Counted from the first letter of the stretch, positions 16,381 to 25,963 are shown. The stretch: 41,709 nt of DNA from Tsukamurella sp. 8F (GCF_029167375.1 NZ_JARFTP010000011.1:1-41709); one strand, 5' to 3'. Numbers and translations: made by a program. Notes: generated by a model not told the origin, from the letters alone.

Positions 16381-16455
16381 TTCCCCATCGTGCCAGTGAT
16401 CGACACAGATCGTGCGCAAACCTCAATACAGGAAACGCTGGTTTCGGTGCGCGGC

Positions 16456-17016
16456 TCAATGGCCGCGCCGCGGCCGCGCGGCGTGCCTGCCGTAGTTCTC
16501 GGCGTCCGGCCCGGGGGTGGGGCCGGACGGTGGCCCGGCGTGCGTCGGGCCCGAGGCCGGTCCGGAAGTCATCGCTCCCGATGTGGGCCCCGCGGGCGTG
16601 CGTCCGGACCTGGGGCCGAGCGGCACAGGTCCCGCGGGGATCGGCCCGGAAGGCGGAACGGAGAGAGTCGCGAGGGGTGATCGCGGCGGGGCCTCGCCGG
16701 GCCCGGGAGCGGGCGGCAGCGGCGTGTCGTATTCGTACACACGGCAGTGCAGGATGGTCCGGTTACGCAGTGCGGAGCGGACGGCGCGGTGCAGTCCGTC
16801 CTCGAGGTACATGTCGCCACGCCACGACACGGCGTGCGGGAACAGGTCTCCGAAGAACGTCGAGTCCTCGGACAGCAGCCGATCGAGCGCCAGGACAGTG
16901 GTCGTCGTGACCAGCTCGGACAGCCGCACCTGCCGCGGCGGGATGCGCGACCAGTCTCGCGGGCTGAGGCCGTGCTCCGGGTACGGCTTGCCGTCCAACA
17001 CGCCCTTGAAGATCAC
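16456..17016 (-). CDS. conserved protein (Rv2375-like) with Gly/Pro-rich tail
   Basis: 186 aa in two parts. Residues 1-97 are a compact conserved domain (MIFKGVLDGKPYPEHGL, then PPRQVRLSELVTTTTVLALDRLL and DLFPHAVSWRGDMYLEDGLH) that recalls the M. tuberculosis protein encoded next to hrcA. Residues 98-186 are a degenerate repeat of SGPxxxGP units ending in a basic tail, which I do not recall in the mycobacterial form. No enzyme motif is recognised. Start is GTG at 17016 with TAGAGT six bases upstream, so a leaderless mRNA is likely. It diverges from hrcA, with 67 bases between them. Confidence 0.75.
   Translation of the reverse strand: MIFKGVLDGKPYPEHGLSPRDWSRIPPRQVRLSELVTTTTVLALDRLLSEDSTFFGDLFPHAVSWRGDMYLEDGLHRAVRSALRNRTILHCRVYEYDTPLPPAPGPGEAPPRSPLATLSVPPSGPIPAGPVPLGPRSGRTPAGPTSGAMTSGPASGPTHAGPPSGPTPGPDAENYGRHAARPRRGH
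16480..16725 (-). repeat. Gly/Pro-rich coding repeat
   Basis: Degenerate GGTCCC/GGGCCC-type units encode about ten SGP or AGP blocks in the tail of the conserved protein. Unit length is irregular (roughly 5-9 codons). Confidence 0.6.
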
Positions 17017-17022
17017 CCGCCG

Positions 17023-17028
17023 ACTCTA
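17023..17028 (-). promoter_or_regulatory. leaderless -10 box of the Rv2375-like gene
   Basis: TAGAGT on the minus strand, exactly six bases before the GTG at 17016, with no Shine-Dalgarno in between. Confidence 0.5.
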
Positions 17029-17083
17029 ACCCGCGTAAGCTGGACGTTCGAGTAGAGCGCGGATATGGAGGTGGACAGCCACG

Positions 17084-18118
17084 ATGTCGAGCACCGACGA
17101 CCGCCGCTTCGAGGTGCTTCGCGCGATCGTCGCGGATTACGTCGCGACCCATGAGCCGGTGGGTTCGAAGGCCCTCGTGGACCGGCATCGGCTGGGCGTC
17201 TCATCGGCCACCGTGCGCAACGACATGGCGGTCCTGGAGGCCGAGGGCTACATCGCCCAGCCGCATACGAGCTCCGGCCGCATTCCCACGGACAAGGGGT
17301 ACCGGCAGTTCGTCGACCGCATCGCGGCGGTGAAGCCCCTGTCGGCCGCGGAGCGCCGGGCGATCGTCCAGTTCCTCGACTCGGGTGTCGACCTCGACGA
17401 CGTCCTGCAACGTTCGGTCCGCCTGCTGGCGCAGCTCACCCGCCAGGTCGCGGTGATCCAGTACCCGGTCCTCACGTCGGCACGCATCCGCCACCTCGAG
17501 GTCGTCGCTCTCGCCCCCCTGCGGCTGCTGCTGGTCCTGATCGTGGACAACGGGCGCGTGGAGCAGCGGCTCATCGAGCTGGGTGGGGCGCTGTCCGACG
17601 ACGAGGTGTCGCGCCTACGAGACCTGTTCTCCGCGGCGGTCAACGGGCAGCGCATCCCGGATGCGTCGGTCGCGGTCGCGGACCTCGCACCGTTGGCGCC
17701 TGCGGACCTACGCGACGCAGTGATCAGGTGCTCGACGGTCCTGGTGGAGACGTTGGTAGAGCGGCAGGACGACCGCCTCGTCCTCGGCGGCACCGCCAAC
17801 CTCACCCGCAACGCCGCCGACTTCGAGGGATTCTCCGGGTCGCTGCGCAGCGTACTGGAGACCCTGGAGGAGCAGGTCGTGGTGCTCAAGCTGCTCGCAT
17901 CGACGCAGGATCCGGGCACGGTATCCGTCGCGATCGGATCCGAGACACAGGAGGAGAACCTGCGCGGCGCATCGGTCGTCTCGACCGGATACGGCACCGC
18001 GGGAGCGGTGTTCGGAGGCGTCGGGGTGCTGGGGCCGACGCGCATGGACTACCCCGGGACCATCGCCGCCGTCGCGGCCGTGGCGCGCTACGTGGGCGAG
18101 GTGCTCGGCGGCCGCTGA
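17084..18118 (+). CDS. hrcA: heat-inducible transcription repressor HrcA
   Basis: 344-aa repressor that binds CIRCE operators and is stabilised by GroEL. The N-terminal winged helix (about 1-75) reads [29 protein letters not shown] and [37 protein letters not shown], the family signature. The dimerisation/insert domain ends with [26 protein letters not shown] at 17084 is supported by GGAGG eleven bases upstream. I see no CIRCE inverted repeat (TTAGCACTC/GAGTGCTAA) before hrcA or dnaJ, so its targets should lie elsewhere, for instance groES/groEL. Confidence 0.96.
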   Translation: MSSTDDRRFEVLRAIVADYVATHEPVGSKALVDRHRLGVSSATVRNDMAVLEAEGYIAQPHTSSGRIPTDKGYRQFVDRIAAVKPLSAAERRAIVQFLDSGVDLDDVLQRSVRLLAQLTRQVAVIQYPVLTSARIRHLEVVALAPLRLLLVLIVDNGRVEQRLIELGGALSDDEVSRLRDLFSAAVNGQRIPDASVAVADLAPLAPADLRDAVIRCSTVLVETLVERQDDRLVLGGTANLTRNAADFEGFSGSLRSVLETLEEQVVVLKLLASTQDPGTVSVAIGSETQEENLRGASVVSTGYGTAGAVFGGVGVLGPTRMDYPGTIAAVAAVARYVGEVLGGR

Positions 18119-18171
18119 GGGCACGGATTTCGGGTACGCCCGGATCGCGCGCCATAATGGGCTATTGGAGA

Positions 18172-18197
18172 TCCGCCCGGGTATTCGGCCGGGCGGA
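18172..18197 (+). terminator. hairpin between hrcA and dnaJ
   Basis: TCCGCCCGG (18172-18180) and CCGGGCGGA (18189-18197) form a perfect nine-pair stem with an eight-base loop. It is followed by GAATTT rather than a U-run. It could terminate part of the hrcA message or protect a processed 5' end of the dnaJ message. A CATAAT hexamer (18153-18158) just before it could be a -10 box. Confidence 0.5.
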
Positions 18198-18219
18198 GAA
18201 TTTGTACGCAGACTTGAAG

Positions 18220-18233
18220 GATGAGCGTTCATC
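18220..18233 (+). promoter_or_regulatory. small hairpin abutting the dnaJ start codon
   Basis: GATGA (18220-18224), loop GCGT, TCATC (18229-18233) ends on the base before the GTG and overlaps the end of the AAGG ribosome binding site. A five-pair stem there could slow initiation at low temperature. This is inference only. Confidence 0.3.
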
Positions 18234-19394
18234 GTGGCTCGTGACTACTACCGGATCCTCGGGGTCGACTCCAAGGCGACCGACCAGGAGATCAAGCGCG
18301 CGTACCGCAAGCTGGCGCGTGAGCTGCACCCCGACATCAACCCGGACGAGGCGGCACAGGAGCGGTTCCGCGACGTGTCCGACGCGTACGAGGTGCTGAG
18401 CGACCCGGATAAGCGCCGCGTCGTCGACATGGGCGGGGATCCGCTCGACAGCTCGCCCGGCGGCTTCGGCGGGGGGTTCGGCGGCGGCGCCGGCTTCTCG
18501 GGCGGCCTGGGCGACGTGTTCGAGGCGTTCTTCGGCGGCGCGGCGGGCGGCGGCGGCCGGGGCCCGCGCGGCCGCGTGCGCCCAGGCAACGACGCGCTGA
18601 TCCGTATGCAACTCGACCTCGAAGAGTGTGCCTCGGGGGTCAGCAAGGAGATCACCGTCGATACCGCCGTGCTCTGCGATCTCTGCCACGGTTCGGGCAC
18701 CAACGGAGATTCCAAGCCGGAGACGTGCGCCACCTGCCGCGGTGCAGGCGAGGTGCAGTCGGTACAGCGTTCGTTCCTGGGTCAGGTCATGACCTCCCGC
18801 CCGTGCCCCACGTGCGGCGGCGTGGGCGAGGTCATCCCGGACCCGTGCACCCGGTGCGGCGGCGACGGTCGTGTCCAGAAGCGCCGGACCATGACTGTCA
18901 AGATCCCGGCGGGCGTCGGCGACGGTATGCGTGTCCGCCTGTCGGGCCAGGGCGAGGTCGGTCCCGGCGGCGGCCCGGCGGGCGACCTGTACGTCGAGGT
19001 CGCCGAGCGGGAGCACGAGGTCCTCGTCCGGGACGGCACCACGCTGCACGTCACCGTCGAGGTCCCGATGTTCGATGCCGCGCTCGGCGGCTCGGTCTCG
19101 GTCCCCACCGTGCTCGACGGCGAACTGGACGTCGAGATCCCCGCGGGCACGCAGCCCGCTGACACCAAGACGGTGCGCGGTCACGGTATGCCGCAGGTCA
19201 ACACCGGTGTCCGGGGCAACCTCGTCGTCCACTTCGACGTGCGCGTGCCCAACAAGCTGGACAGGAAGCAGACGGAGAAGCTGCGCGCGTTCAAGGCGCT
19301 GTTCCCCGAGGCGGAGCCGACGGTGGCACGGCGTGGTTCCGATCACCACGAGAGCGTCTTCTCCCGGCTGCGTAACAGCTTCGTCGGCCGGTAG
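18234..19394 (+). CDS. dnaJ: chaperone DnaJ (DnaJ2 type)
   Basis: Hsp40 co-chaperone of DnaK, 386 aa with all class-A parts: J domain 1-68 with HPD at 32-34, Gly/Phe-rich linker ([27 protein letters not shown]), four zinc-finger CxxCxGxG repeats ([32 protein letters not shown]) and the C-terminal substrate-binding beta domains. The pairing with hrcA and rsmE marks it as the dnaJ2 paralogue rather than the dnaK-operon copy. GTG start. rsmE begins four bases after its stop. Confidence 0.96.
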   Translation: MARDYYRILGVDSKATDQEIKRAYRKLARELHPDINPDEAAQERFRDVSDAYEVLSDPDKRRVVDMGGDPLDSSPGGFGGGFGGGAGFSGGLGDVFEAFFGGAAGGGGRGPRGRVRPGNDALIRMQLDLEECASGVSKEITVDTAVLCDLCHGSGTNGDSKPETCATCRGAGEVQSVQRSFLGQVMTSRPCPTCGGVGEVIPDPCTRCGGDGRVQKRRTMTVKIPAGVGDGMRVRLSGQGEVGPGGGPAGDLYVEVAEREHEVLVRDGTTLHVTVEVPMFDAALGGSVSVPTVLDGELDVEIPAGTQPADTKTVRGHGMPQVNTGVRGNLVVHFDVRVPNKLDRKQTEKLRAFKALFPEAEPTVARRGSDHHESVFSRLRNSFVGR

Positions 19395-19398
19395 GCGC

Positions 19399-20148
19399 GT
19401 GGCGGCGACGGTCTTCCTGGCGCCGGACGTGCCGGAGCCCGGCGCCACCTACGTCCTGGGCGGCGATGAGGGCCGGCATGCGGCGGCCGTTCGGCGAATG
19501 CGCGTCGGCGAGCGACTCGTGCTCTCCGATGGTGCGGGGCGGATGGCCGCCTGCGCGGTGACGGCGACGACGAAGCAGGACGTCACCGTCGTCTGCGAGC
19601 GTGCCTGGGACGTACCGCGGCCCCGTCCGTGGGTGACCGTCGTGCAGGCGATCCCGAAGTCGGACCGCGCCGAACTGGCCGTGGAACTCGCGACGGAGGC
19701 AGGCGCGGACGCCATCGTTCCGTGGCAGGCCGCGCGCTGCATTGCCAGATGGGATGGCAAGGCGGACAAGGCCGTAGCGCGATGGCGCGCGGTCGCAAGA
19801 TCGGCGGCCAAGCAGGCGCGCAGAGCATGGGTTCCCGAGGTGTACGGCCTGCACTCCACAGCGGGCCTTCTCGCGCTACTCACCAGTATGCATGCGAAAG
19901 TGGTTGTCCTTCACGAGGGTTCGAACCTCTCACTGAGAGATGGTGACTTCGCAGTAGCTTCCGACGTGGTTATCGTTGTGGGGCCGGAGGGCGGAATCAG
20001 CCCCGAGGAGCTAGACGCCCTGGTCGCGATCGGTGCGCAGCCCGCGTTGCTGGGGCCCACAGTATTGCGGACCTCGACCGCGGCAGCGGTCGCCCTGGGC
20101 GCCCTGGGTGTCTTGACGCATAGGTGGGAGGGGTCGCCCCCTTCTTGA
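19399..20148 (+). CDS. rsmE: 16S rRNA m3U1498 methyltransferase RsmE
   Basis: SPOUT-fold methyltransferase acting on U1498 of 16S rRNA, 249 aa. N-terminal PUA-like part (VLGGDEGRHAAAVRRMRVGERLVLSDGAG), then QAIPKSDRAELAVELATEAGADAIVPW and the knot region VVGPEGGISPEELDAL and LRTSTAAAVALGAL. The frame is open far upstream inside dnaJ; the GTG at 19399 gives the normal N-terminus four bases after dnaJ. Codons at 19885-19980 are noticeably less GC-rich than the rest, although the protein motifs there are intact. Confidence 0.93.
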   Translation: MAATVFLAPDVPEPGATYVLGGDEGRHAAAVRRMRVGERLVLSDGAGRMAACAVTATTKQDVTVVCERAWDVPRPRPWVTVVQAIPKSDRAELAVELATEAGADAIVPWQAARCIARWDGKADKAVARWRAVARSAAKQARRAWVPEVYGLHSTAGLLALLTSMHAKVVVLHEGSNLSLRDGDFAVASDVVIVVGPEGGISPEELDALVAIGAQPALLGPTVLRTSTAAAVALGALGVLTHRWEGSPPS

Positions 20149-20158
20149 GGAGGAGCAC

Positions 20159-20884
20159 ATGCCGCGACGGATGTTCTACGGCAACGAGGACTCGCAGCAC
20201 GGGCACTGGTACCCGGGCGACGCGGACAAGCCCGTCGTGACGCTCGTCCACGGCGGCTACTGGCGGAACCTCTACACGATGTCCATGGAGACGGCGGTCG
20301 CCAAGGACCTCAACCAGCGCGGCTATCCGGTGTGGAACATCGAGTACCGGCGCGTCGGCGAGCCGGGTGTGCGGTGGCCGATCCTGGGCGAGGACGTACT
20401 CGCGGCGATCGACTACGCCGACGCCAAGCTCGCGAAGGCGGGCCAGATCGTGGTGTCGCACAGCGCCGGCTCGACGCTCGGTGTGTGGGCCGCCGCGCAG
20501 CGCGAGAACCTACTCGGTGCGGTCTCTCGAGCCGGTGTCCTCGACCTGATCGAGCGCGGCGACGGCGACCAGTCGATGAGACTCCTCTTCGATCTCGCGC
20601 CGAACGCCAACCTGCGCCTGGTCAAGCGCACCTTCGCCGAGGCCAGCCCGGTGGGGCGGATGCCGTTCAAGACCCCGGTACGGGTGCTGCACGGGCGCAA
20701 GGACGAGACGGTGCCATGGCAGCTCGCCCAGTGGTTCTGCGACAACGCGCAGAAGAACCACATGGACGTGACCATGCAGATCATCGAGAACGAGGGGCAC
20801 GACGACTTCCTGGAGCCGACGTCGAGATCGCATGCGGCCACGGTCGCGGCTATCGACGAGCTTTCCACTCGCACGTCGGACTAA
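20159..20884 (+). CDS. alpha/beta hydrolase, arylformamidase-like
   Basis: 241-aa alpha/beta hydrolase. HGGYW at 31-35 is the oxyanion-hole motif of kynurenine formamidases and related carboxylesterases. The nucleophile elbow is S-H-S-A-G (100-104, Ser102), where the first Gly of the usual GxSxG is Ser. Asp182 (GRKDETVPW) and His214 (NEGHDDF) complete the triad. A strong AGGAGG stands before the ATG, ten bases after the rsmE stop. Substrate is unknown; no tryptophan catabolic gene is nearby. Confidence 0.82.
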   Translation: MPRRMFYGNEDSQHGHWYPGDADKPVVTLVHGGYWRNLYTMSMETAVAKDLNQRGYPVWNIEYRRVGEPGVRWPILGEDVLAAIDYADAKLAKAGQIVVSHSAGSTLGVWAAAQRENLLGAVSRAGVLDLIERGDGDQSMRLLFDLAPNANLRLVKRTFAEASPVGRMPFKTPVRVLHGRKDETVPWQLAQWFCDNAQKNHMDVTMQIIENEGHDDFLEPTSRSHAATVAAIDELSTRTSD

Positions 20885-20887
20885 ACT
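20882..20887 (+). promoter_or_regulatory. possible -10 box for phoH
   Basis: TAAACT overlaps the stop codon of the hydrolase gene and lies 60 bases before the phoH start, so the phoH-ybeY-era group may have its own promoter. The -35 match is poor. Confidence 0.3.
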
Positions 20888-20947
20888 GGGCGTCGACAAC
20901 CTGCGGCCGCCGGCCGCGGCACGGCGAGCGAAGGATCCGACCACCCC

Positions 20948-21958
20948 TTGAGTGAACCCGAACAGGCCCGTTCCACCCTCGAGATCCCGATCGAGTTGAG
21001 TTTCGCTCTTCTGGGAGCTGCGGACGCCAATCTCCGCGCCCTCGAAGCGGCCCTGGACGCGGACATCCATGCCCGTGGCAACGTACTCACGCTGTCCGGT
21101 CCGCCGGCGGATGTCGCGCTCGCCGAACGTGTGGTCGCCGAGCTTCTCGCCGCCGTGCGCAGCGGCGTCTCCGTGAGTCCGGAGGAGGTCCGGCGCTCCG
21201 TCGCGATGATGACCGACGGTTCGGGGGAGTCCCCCGCGGACGTCCTCACGCTGGATATCATCTCGCGACGTGGGAAGACGGTGCGGCCCAAGACCGTCAA
21301 CCAGAAGAAGTACGTCGATGCGATCGACGAGCACACCATCGTGTTCGGCGTGGGGCCGGCCGGCACCGGCAAGACGTACCTCGCGATGGCCAAGGCCGTA
21401 CAGGCGCTGCAGACGAAGCAGGTCAGCCGCATCATTCTCACGCGCCCCGCGGTGGAGGCGGGGGAGCGGCTGGGCTTCCTGCCCGGCACCCTGAGCGACA
21501 AGATCGACCCGTACCTGCGTCCGCTGCACGACGCGCTGCACGACATGATGGATCCCGAGGCGATCCCGAAGCTCATGGCAGCCGGCGTGATCGAGGTCGC
21601 GCCGCTCGCGTACATGCGCGGCAGGAGCCTCAATGATGCCTTCATCATCCTCGACGAGGCCCAGAACACCACCGCCGAGCAGATGAAGATGTTCCTCACC
21701 AGGCTCGGCTTCGGCTCCAAGATCGTGGTCACGGGCGACATGTCGCAGGTCGACCTACCCGGCGGCGCGACCAGCGGGCTGCGAGCCGCCACCGGCATCC
21801 TGGGCGGCATCGACGACATCCACGTCGCCGAGCTGACCAGTGTCGATGTCGTCCGGCACCGCCTGGTCGCCGAGATCGTCGACGCGTACGCCGAGTTCGA
21901 GGCCCGGCTCAGTCGCAACCGGCCGCATCCGCTCTCCGACCGACGAGGCCGCCGATGA
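20948..21958 (+). CDS. phoH: PhoH family ATPase
   Basis: 336-aa PhoH-like P-loop ATPase, thought to act in RNA metabolism. Walker A is GPAGTGKT (136-143), Walker B is [10 protein letters not shown], followed by [21 protein letters not shown]. An N-terminal KH-like segment (about 11-75) precedes the ATPase, as in the phoH genes coupled to ybeY. It starts at TTG, with no in-frame ATG or GTG near. Its stop overlaps ybeY by 4 bases. Confidence 0.93.
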   Translation: MSEPEQARSTLEIPIELSFALLGAADANLRALEAALDADIHARGNVLTLSGPPADVALAERVVAELLAAVRSGVSVSPEEVRRSVAMMTDGSGESPADVLTLDIISRRGKTVRPKTVNQKKYVDAIDEHTIVFGVGPAGTGKTYLAMAKAVQALQTKQVSRIILTRPAVEAGERLGFLPGTLSDKIDPYLRPLHDALHDMMDPEAIPKLMAAGVIEVAPLAYMRGRSLNDAFIILDEAQNTTAEQMKMFLTRLGFGSKIVVTGDMSQVDLPGGATSGLRAATGILGGIDDIHVAELTSVDVVRHRLVAEIVDAYAEFEARLSRNRPHPLSDRRGRR

Positions 21959-22494
21959 GTATCGAGTTCGCCAACGAGTCCGGCATGGATATCGACGAGG
22001 CGCAGCTCGTCGCCGTGGCGGCGTTCGCCATCGACGCGATGGACGTGCACCCGGCGGCCGAGTTGAACATGCTCGCCGTCGACCTCGACACGATGGCCGA
22101 CCTGCACGTGAAGTGGATGGACCTGCCCGGTCCGACCGACGTGATGAGCTTCCCGATGGACGAACTGACGCCCGGCGGGCGCCCGGATGCCGTCGACCCC
22201 GGCCCTGCGACGCTCGGCGACATCGTGTTGTGCCCGCAGTTCGCGGCGGATCAGGCCGAGTCCGCCGGTCATGCGACGGAGCACGAGCTCAACGTCCTCA
22301 CCGTGCACGGCGTGCTGCACCTCCTCGGATTCGATCACGCCGAACCCGACGAGGAGCGCGAGATGTTCGCATTGCAGGACCGCATCGTCGCCGACTTCTA
22401 CGCGACCCGCCAGGACAGGGCCCGTAAGCAGCGGATGGCCGCGCGGGACGAGAAGTTGCTCGGCCGCACGGGTTTCCTGGGACGGCGGGACTGA
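21955..22494 (+). CDS. ybeY: endoribonuclease YbeY
   Basis: Zinc-dependent endoribonuclease in 16S rRNA maturation and ribosome quality control, 179 aa. The metal site is [11 protein letters not shown] (His118, His122, His128), preceded by [11 protein letters not shown] and [11 protein letters not shown]. Coupling to phoH by ATGA and closeness to era is the common bacterial arrangement. Confidence 0.96.
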   Translation: MSIEFANESGMDIDEAQLVAVAAFAIDAMDVHPAAELNMLAVDLDTMADLHVKWMDLPGPTDVMSFPMDELTPGGRPDAVDPGPATLGDIVLCPQFAADQAESAGHATEHELNVLTVHGVLHLLGFDHAEPDEEREMFALQDRIVADFYATRQDRARKQRMAARDEKLLGRTGFLGRRD

Positions 22495-22501
22495 CGCGCC
22501 G

Positions 22502-23854
22502 GTGAGCTCCACACTCCTCGGCCCCGTGCTGGCGATCGCGGCCGTGCTGTTCCTCGTCCTGTTCGGCGGTCTGTTCGCGGCGGTCGACGCCGCCCTCGTC
22601 ACCGTCTCGATCGCGCGAGTCGACGACCTGGTCGAGCAGGGACGCCCGGGCGCGAAGCGCCTGCGCCGCCTGCTCGTGAACCGGCCGCTGTTCGTCAACC
22701 TCGCGGTTCTCCTGCGCACGTTCTGCGAGATCGTCGCAACCGTGGCGGTGTTCGCGGGTCTCGAGCCGCACCTGCCGATGCCCGCGACCGTCGCGGTCAC
22801 TGCAGCGGCGATGATCGTCATCAGCTACGTGTTCATCGGCGTCGGCCCACGCACTCTGGGGCGGCAGCACGCGTACACCCTGGGCTGTGCGACGGCGCTT
22901 CTGATGCAGGGCGTCTCGGTGCTGATGGGGCCCGTCACGCGGCTGCTCATCCTGCTCGGCAATGCCGTGACGCCGGGGCGCGGATTCCGCAACGGCCCGT
23001 TCGCGTCCGAGGTCGAGCTGCGCGAGCTGGTCGACCTGGCGCAGGGCACGGGCGTCGTCGACGCGGGCGAGCGCCGCATGATCCAGTCCGTGTTCGAGCT
23101 CGGCGATACCGCTGCGCGTGAGGTCATGGTGCCGCGCCCGGAGATGGTGTGGATCGAGGCCGACAAGTCCGTGCGGCAGGCGATCCGGCTCGCTGTCCGG
23201 TCCGGACACTCTCGTATGCCCGTGATCGGGGAGAACGCTGACGACGTCGTCGGTGTCGTGTACCTGAAGGACCTCGTGGCACTGCCCGAGTCCGCGGAGG
23301 TCGGGACGATCACGGTCGGCAGCATGGCGCGGCAGGCGCGCTTCGTCCCCGACTCCAAACCCGTCGACGCGCTTCTGCGGGACATGCAGCGCACCAACAA
23401 CCACATGGCCGTCCTGGTCAACGAGTACGGCTCGATCGCGGGGCTGGTCACCATCGAGGATGTGCTCGAGGAGATCGTGGGAGAGATCACCGACGAGTAC
23501 GACGCCGGTGAGATCGCACCGGTCGAGGATATCGGCGACGGCGACTACCGCGTTTCCGCGCGCCTCGACCTGGGCGACCTGGGTGAGCTGTTCGGTCTCG
23601 AGATCGAGGAGGACGAGGTGGACACCGTCGGTGGGTTGCTGGGTCTGGCGCTCGGCCGCGTGCCGCTACCCGGTGCCGAGGTGACGACACACGGCCTGCA
23701 CCTCACAGCCGAGGGCGGCACCGACCGCCGGGGGCGGATGCGCATCAGTACGGTGGTCGTGCGGCGCGAGGCCGAGCCCGGCGACGAGGACCCGGCATCG
23801 GTGGCCGACCGCGAGGCCACGGCCACGGCCCGGCAGGAGGAGGAGTCCAGATGA
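22502..23854 (+). CDS. CNNM/CorC-type membrane protein with CBS domains
   Basis: 450-aa protein of the hemolysin-C/CorC family (Rv2366c-like). Residues 1-180 form the DUF21 membrane domain, with the opening [31 protein letters not shown]. Two CBS domains follow ([85 protein letters not shown]), then the CorC/HlyC C-terminal domain. Family members affect magnesium or cobalt efflux. GTG at 22502, seven bases after ybeY, is chosen; the frame upstream is a shadow of ybeY. Confidence 0.9.
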   Translation: MSSTLLGPVLAIAAVLFLVLFGGLFAAVDAALVTVSIARVDDLVEQGRPGAKRLRRLLVNRPLFVNLAVLLRTFCEIVATVAVFAGLEPHLPMPATVAVTAAAMIVISYVFIGVGPRTLGRQHAYTLGCATALLMQGVSVLMGPVTRLLILLGNAVTPGRGFRNGPFASEVELRELVDLAQGTGVVDAGERRMIQSVFELGDTAAREVMVPRPEMVWIEADKSVRQAIRLAVRSGHSRMPVIGENADDVVGVVYLKDLVALPESAEVGTITVGSMARQARFVPDSKPVDALLRDMQRTNNHMAVLVNEYGSIAGLVTIEDVLEEIVGEITDEYDAGEIAPVEDIGDGDYRVSARLDLGDLGELFGLEIEEDEVDTVGGLLGLALGRVPLPGAEVTTHGLHLTAEGGTDRRGRMRISTVVVRREAEPGDEDPASVADREATATARQEEESR

Positions 23855-24180
23855 GTGTGGAGCTGTCCGACGAGGACGCCAAGCTGGTGACGCTGGCGCG
23901 CGGTGCGATGGGTCGGGCGGGCACGGCGCACGGTGCCGCTGTGCGGGATCTCGACGGCCGCACCTACGCCGGTGCCCCCGTCGCTCTCGCAGCCCTGAAG
24001 CTGACGGGCCTGCAGGTGGCGGTGGCGACCGCGGTCGGGTCCGGCGCGGAGGGGTTCGAAGCGGCCGTCGTGGTGGGCGCCGACGGTGCCGCCGATCCGG
24101 GTGTCGATGCGGCCCGCGAGGTGAGCGCGGGCGTCGTCGTGCACCTGCTGGACCGGAGCGGCACGGAGTCGACCTCATGA
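23851..24180 (+). CDS. cytidine deaminase-fold protein lacking catalytic residues
   Basis: 109 aa (Rv2365c-like). The pattern [65 protein letters not shown] follows the start of cytidine deaminases, but the HAE/CAE proton-transfer motif and the PCxxC zinc ligands are absent; no Cys occurs at all. It overlaps both neighbours by four bases (corC-like stop, era start), so it is translated with era. A non-enzymatic role tied to Era or ribosome assembly is inference. Confidence 0.75.
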   Translation: MSVELSDEDAKLVTLARGAMGRAGTAHGAAVRDLDGRTYAGAPVALAALKLTGLQVAVATAVGSGAEGFEAAVVVGADGAADPGVDAAREVSAGVVVHLLDRSGTESTS

Positions 24181-25100
24181 CCGAGTTCCGTTCGGGCTTC
24201 GTGTGTTTCGTCGGCCGCCCGAATACCGGGAAGTCGACGCTCACCAACGCGATGGTCGGCACGAAGGTGGCGATCACGAGTTCCCGCCCGCAGACCACGC
24301 GGTCGACTATTCGGGGCATGGTCAACCGCCCGGACCTGCAGCTCGTGCTCGTCGACACCCCCGGACTGCACCGCCCGCGGACCCTGCTGGGCCAGCGGCT
24401 CAACGATCTCGTGCGCGACACGTATTCCGAGGTCGACGTGATCTGTCTGACGATCCCCGCCGACGAGCGGATCGGCCCCGGTGACCGGTACATCCTCGAG
24501 CAGGTGCGGCACATGGCGCCCAAGACGCCGCTGCTCGGGGTCGTGACCAAGATCGACAAGGTCGGCAAGCAGCAGGTCGCCGAGCAACTGCTCGCGGTGT
24601 CCGAGTTCCTCGGGTCCGACGCCGACGTGATCCCCGTGTCTGCTCGGTCCGGCGCGCAGGTCGAGGACCTCGTCCAACTGCTCGGCAGCCGCATGCAGCC
24701 CGGCCCGGCGTTCTATCCCGACGACGAGATCACCGACACCGACGACGACACGATGATGGCCGAGCTCATCCGCGAGGCCGCGCTGGAGGGCGTGCGCGAC
24801 GAGCTGCCGCACTCGCTCGCCGTCGTCATCGAAGAGGTCATCGAACGGGATCGGACGGACGCCCAGGAGAAGGCGGGCCGGCCGCCGACGCTCGAGGTGC
24901 ATGCCCTGCTCTATGTGGAGCGGCCTTCGCAGAAGGCGATCGTCATCGGCAAGGGCGGCGGCCGTCTCAAGGAGGTCGGCACCAACGCACGCCAGGAGAT
25001 CGAGAAGCTGTTGGGCCGCAAGATCTTCCTCTCCCTGCACGTCAAGGTCGCGAAGGACTGGCAGCGCGACCCCAAGCAACTCGGCCGCCTGGGGTTCTAG
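24177..25100 (+). CDS. era: GTPase Era
   Basis: Ribosome-assembly GTPase that binds 16S rRNA near its 3' end, 307 aa. G1 is GRPNTGKST (13-21), G3 DTPGL, G4 TKID. The C-terminal KH domain is marked by QKAIVIGKGGGRLKEVGTNAR and ends with WQRDPKQLGRLGF. It closes the phoH-ybeY-corC-cda-era group. Confidence 0.97.
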   Translation: MTEFRSGFVCFVGRPNTGKSTLTNAMVGTKVAITSSRPQTTRSTIRGMVNRPDLQLVLVDTPGLHRPRTLLGQRLNDLVRDTYSEVDVICLTIPADERIGPGDRYILEQVRHMAPKTPLLGVVTKIDKVGKQQVAEQLLAVSEFLGSDADVIPVSARSGAQVEDLVQLLGSRMQPGPAFYPDDEITDTDDDTMMAELIREAALEGVRDELPHSLAVVIEEVIERDRTDAQEKAGRPPTLEVHALLYVERPSQKAIVIGKGGGRLKEVGTNARQEIEKLLGRKIFLSLHVKVAKDWQRDPKQLGRLGF

Positions 25101-25154
25101 GCGACCGGCCCGACCTGTGCGGCGCGGCGGTGAGGCGGAGTGCCGGCGGAGTGG

Positions 25155-25160
25155 GAGAAT
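25155..25160 (+). promoter_or_regulatory. possible leaderless -10 box of recO
   Basis: GAGAAT ends eight bases before the ATG at 25169; no Shine-Dalgarno is present. Confidence 0.35.
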
Positions 25161-25168
25161 AGATCCTC

Positions 25169-25963
25169 ATGAGGTCGTACCGGGACAGCGCTGTCGTGCT
25201 GCGCCAACACAAGCTGGGCGAGGCCGACTACATCCTCACGCTGTTGACCCGCGAGAACGGCCTGGTCCGGGCGGTCGCGAAGGGTGTGCGCCGCACGCGG
25301 TCGAAGTTCGGCGCGAGTCTCGAGTTGTTCGCGCACGTCGACCTGCAGCTGTACCCGGGGCGCAATCTGGACACCATCACGCAGGTGCACTCCATCGCGG
25401 CGTACTCGGGTGACCTGGCTCGCGATTACGGGAAGTACACCACGGCCTGCGCGGTCATCGAGACCGCCGAGCGGCTGGCGGGCGAGGAGCGGGTGCCCGT
25501 GCCTGAGCTGCACCGGCTCACCGTCGGAGCACTGCGGGCGATCGCGTCCGGCGGCCGCGATCGCGAGCTGGTCCTGATCTCTTATCTACTGCGCGCGATG
25601 GACGTCGCCGGATGGGCCCCGTCGCTGACACTGTGCGCACGCTGCGGCGGCGAGGGTGTGCTCCGGGCGTTCCACGTCGCGGTCGGAGGGGCGGTGTGCG
25701 TGCACTGCCGCCCGCCTGGTGCGGCGGTCCCCGCGCCGGGGGTGCTGGACCTGATGACGGCGCTCGCCCGTGGTGACTGGGTGTTCGCAGAGACCACCAC
25801 GAGCCGGGTGCGCGGGCAGGCGAGTGGCCTCGCTGCGGCCCACCTACAGTGGCACGTGGGACGGCAGCTGAGGTCGCTGCCGATGATCGAGCGGCACGCG
25901 CCGCACAGCGCGCTCCGCGAGCGCACGAGGGAGGTCGACGGTGCCGGGTCTGCGGCGGGGTAG
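25169..25963 (+). CDS. recO: DNA repair protein RecO
   Basis: Recombination mediator that loads RecA with RecR, 264 aa. The N-terminal OB fold reads [45 protein letters not shown]. The zinc site is CARCGG plus CVHC (about 154-177). The last 23 bases overlap uppS. Confidence 0.95.
   Translation: MRSYRDSAVVLRQHKLGEADYILTLLTRENGLVRAVAKGVRRTRSKFGASLELFAHVDLQLYPGRNLDTITQVHSIAAYSGDLARDYGKYTTACAVIETAERLAGEERVPVPELHRLTVGALRAIASGGRDRELVLISYLLRAMDVAGWAPSLTLCARCGGEGVLRAFHVAVGGAVCVHCRPPGAAVPAPGVLDLMTALARGDWVFAETTTSRVRGQASGLAAAHLQWHVGRQLRSLPMIERHAPHSALRERTREVDGAGSAAG

Noticed and set aside
18221-18244. Seven-codon ORF overlapping the dnaJ start
   Set aside because: The AAGG site abuts its ATG with no spacing, and such short overlapping ORFs are expected by chance.
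19916-19932. GAGGGTTCGAACCTCTC resembles a tRNA T-arm
   Set aside because: It lies inside rsmE in frame with conserved protein motifs on both sides, and no acceptor, D or anticodon arm can be found on either strand.
25101-25168. Terminator between era and recO
   Set aside because: GC-rich sequence with only short, imperfect pairings; no convincing stem could be drawn.
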